Source of the DNA: JARRJY01 sp037388705
GTDB lineage: Bacteria; Pseudomonadota; Gammaproteobacteria; UBA6429; Thiohalophilaceae
Reading direction: 5' to 3'
Length of the DNA: 15,622 bases
NCBI GenBank assembly: GCA_037388705.1
Contig: JARRJY010000083.1
Coordinates: 1-15,622, forward strand
In this document: positions 14,722-15,622 of the stretch, piece after piece
Numbering within the stretch: position 1 is the first letter of the stretch
Layout of the letters: each line of letters begins with the position of its first letter
Position numbers and translations under genes: made by a program
The notes under the pieces: model-generated
Databases searched by the model: none
Told to the model about the DNA's origin: nothing
The model's input: the letters and a program-made list of their open reading frames with translations, nothing else

Positions 14722-15288
14722 GTGCCTGTCTCCCGCCTGGTTATTTGCCCACAAGCTCCTGAGTTTATCCCGCAGAACAGGGATGAAATCCAGGAGGCGC
14801 TATCCAGTATCAGCTTTATTGGTGACGCCTTACCACCAACGGATGATCGCCTGCGTTTTCTAATCGGTGAGCAGTTTCTTAACTATATGACTTTTCTCGG
14901 CTGTTCACCGGCTATTGAAATTGAACCTCACGGTGACGGCAGCGAGGACTTTTGCCATATTCAAATCAGTCCTGTTTTTCAGCAACTGGAATTTTATGCG
15001 GATGCTGCTGGCAAGGGGCCACGTTGCCCTAACTGCCGACATGAAGAGAAAGACTGGCAAAACCTGGTAAAAAAATGGCAATCAGATAATTCCTTGCAAT
15101 ACCAGTGTCCTGGGTGCGGGCAGGTAACTGATATACCGGAACTTAACTGGCACAAGTCAGCCATGGCGGCGCATATTTTTATTGAAATTTACAGCGTCTT
15201 TCCCAACGAGGCAGTACTTGCCGATAAAGTATTAAGCGTACTTTCGCAGGCAACAGGAACCAACTGGAAATATTTTTATAGTCGTTAG
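14722..15288 (+). CDS. Zinc-ribbon protein of unknown function
   Basis: A 188-aa soluble protein. The C-terminal half has two cysteine knuckles, C-P-N-C (102-105) and C-P-G-C (128-131), forming a likely structural zinc ribbon with an intervening helix of about 22 residues. The first half (LVICPQAPEFIPQNRDEIQEAL, then DDRLRFLIGEQFLNYMTFLGCSPAIEI) has no recognised domain. The start is GTG 14722; it is the first possible start after an in-frame stop at 14698-14700, and AGAGGAAAG precedes it. It appears monocistronic, with a terminator 183 bases downstream. Confidence 0.75.
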   Translation: MPVSRLVICPQAPEFIPQNRDEIQEALSSISFIGDALPPTDDRLRFLIGEQFLNYMTFLGCSPAIEIEPHGDGSEDFCHIQISPVFQQLEFYADAAGKGPRCPNCRHEEKDWQNLVKKWQSDNSLQYQCPGCGQVTDIPELNWHKSAMAAHIFIEIYSVFPNEAVLADKVLSVLSQATGTNWKYFYSR

Positions 15289-15470
15289 GCTTTTATCAAA
15301 CTTGCTACTTGACAGTCGATACTATCAGGTCCAAACTTTATGCCATGAAAATGAAACAGCCAATCATGTCTATTAAACGTCTACCGCATGCACGTGTGGT
15401 ATGGGCGTGTACGTATGTGGCTGGAGGAAATTAACACCTGTTAGTTTTATAATTTATTAAGAATTTTTCC
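15289..15470 (+). other. Non-coding stretch before the terminator; possible long 3' UTR, leader or small RNA
   Basis: There is no gene of normal length here. A 29-codon frame with three in-frame ATGs (15345-15434) lacks a ribosome binding site. TTGACA is present at 15309-15314 but no matching -10 follows at 16-18 bases. GGAGG at 15423-15427 has no start codon in range, and TATAAT at 15448-15453 has no -35. The strong terminator just beyond means something is transcribed through this stretch. Confidence 0.3.
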
Positions 15471-15509
15471 AAAGGCCACTGTTCACAAGACAGTGGCCTT
15501 TTTGTTTTT
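15471..15509 (+). terminator. Rho-independent terminator
   Basis: A perfect 12-bp stem, AAAGGCCACTGT (15471-15482) with ACAGTGGCCTTT (15490-15501), a 7-base loop and a T-rich tail TTTGTTTTT. It ends transcripts coming from the left, 35 bases before the next gene's start. Confidence 0.95.
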
Positions 15510-15543
15510 AGCCAGGAATTTAAGTGTCACGGAGGTACACAAC

Positions 15544-15622
15544 ATGTCAGTTCCAGCAGCTTTTATCGGCGTCATCATTGTATGGTCAACTACACCATTG
15601 ATGATCAAGTGGAGTAGTGAAG
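15544..15622 (+). CDS. EamA/DMT-family transporter, 5' end only
   Basis: The first 26 codons, cut by the window edge. MSVPAAFIGVIIVWSTTPL, followed by a short K-W-S segment, matches the first membrane helix of EamA (drug/metabolite transporter) proteins. ATG 15544 has a consensus GGAGGT (15531-15536) seven bases upstream. The substrate cannot be told. The intrinsic terminator lies directly upstream, so it needs either a promoter in the 35-base gap or read-through. Confidence 0.8.
   Translation, partial: MSVPAAFIGVIIVWSTTPLMIKWSSE

Noticed and set aside
15345..15434. 29-codon ORF starting MKMKQPIMSIKRLPH
   Set aside because: Three in-frame ATGs but no ribosome binding site at any; no recognisable peptide class and no regulatory codon run. 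Kept only as part of the non-coding entry.
15448..15453. Perfect TATAAT before the terminator
   Set aside because: No -35 or extended -10, and a transcript starting here would run at once into the terminator hairpin.

Overview
The window looks like a chromosomal segment of a free-living gammaproteobacterium. The main reasons are the gene set (nickel-type GloA, Uup, YdcH/DUF465, a GGDEF-EAL enzyme, YhbQ-type GIY-YIG), intermediate base composition and ordinary Shine-Dalgarno sites. The species cannot be named from this sequence. I saw no rRNA, tRNA, insertion sequence, prophage or CRISPR array. One undetermined base, at 3535, coincides with a frame break, so the window comes from a draft assembly.

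Left part (1-4232). Three genes read leftwards: glyoxalase I (gloA), an AT-rich exported protein with an SH3-like domain, and a membrane methyltransferase of the isoprenylcysteine carboxyl methyltransferase family. An AEC-family permease reads rightwards. It overlaps, tail to tail, a flippase-like membrane protein (lysylphosphatidylglycerol synthetase TM family) whose reading frame breaks at the N.

Middle part (4233-8529). This is the least ordinary region. It holds mostly small uncharacterised genes: a beta-rich 99-aa protein; a 495-aa protein joining an N-terminal helix-turn-helix, a plant-type 2Fe-2S ferredoxin and a ferredoxin-reductase-like module whose flavin and NAD(P)H motifs are eroded; a 121-aa partner; a stand-alone Rieske ferredoxin; an MbcA/ParS/Xre antitoxin-like protein with no toxin; a Cys-rich 151-aa protein coupled to a 70-aa protein; and a receiver-like protein lacking the phosphoacceptor Asp. 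The two divergent promoter regions in this block carry the same palindrome, ATTG-N2-CAAT, three times in all. That suggests one shared regulator and a common redox or Fe-S related task. This is my best candidate for an undescribed system, and its function is inference.

Right part (8526-15622). A leftward gene string holds a bifunctional GGDEF-EAL c-di-GMP enzyme, YdcH, a thioredoxin-HEAT fusion and a GIY-YIG protein; the last two overlap by ATGA. The divergent uup gene reads rightwards and faces a conserved 91-aa protein. A zinc-ribbon protein follows, then a 255-nt gap with a strong intrinsic terminator, and finally the first 26 codons of an EamA/DMT-family transporter that runs off the window.
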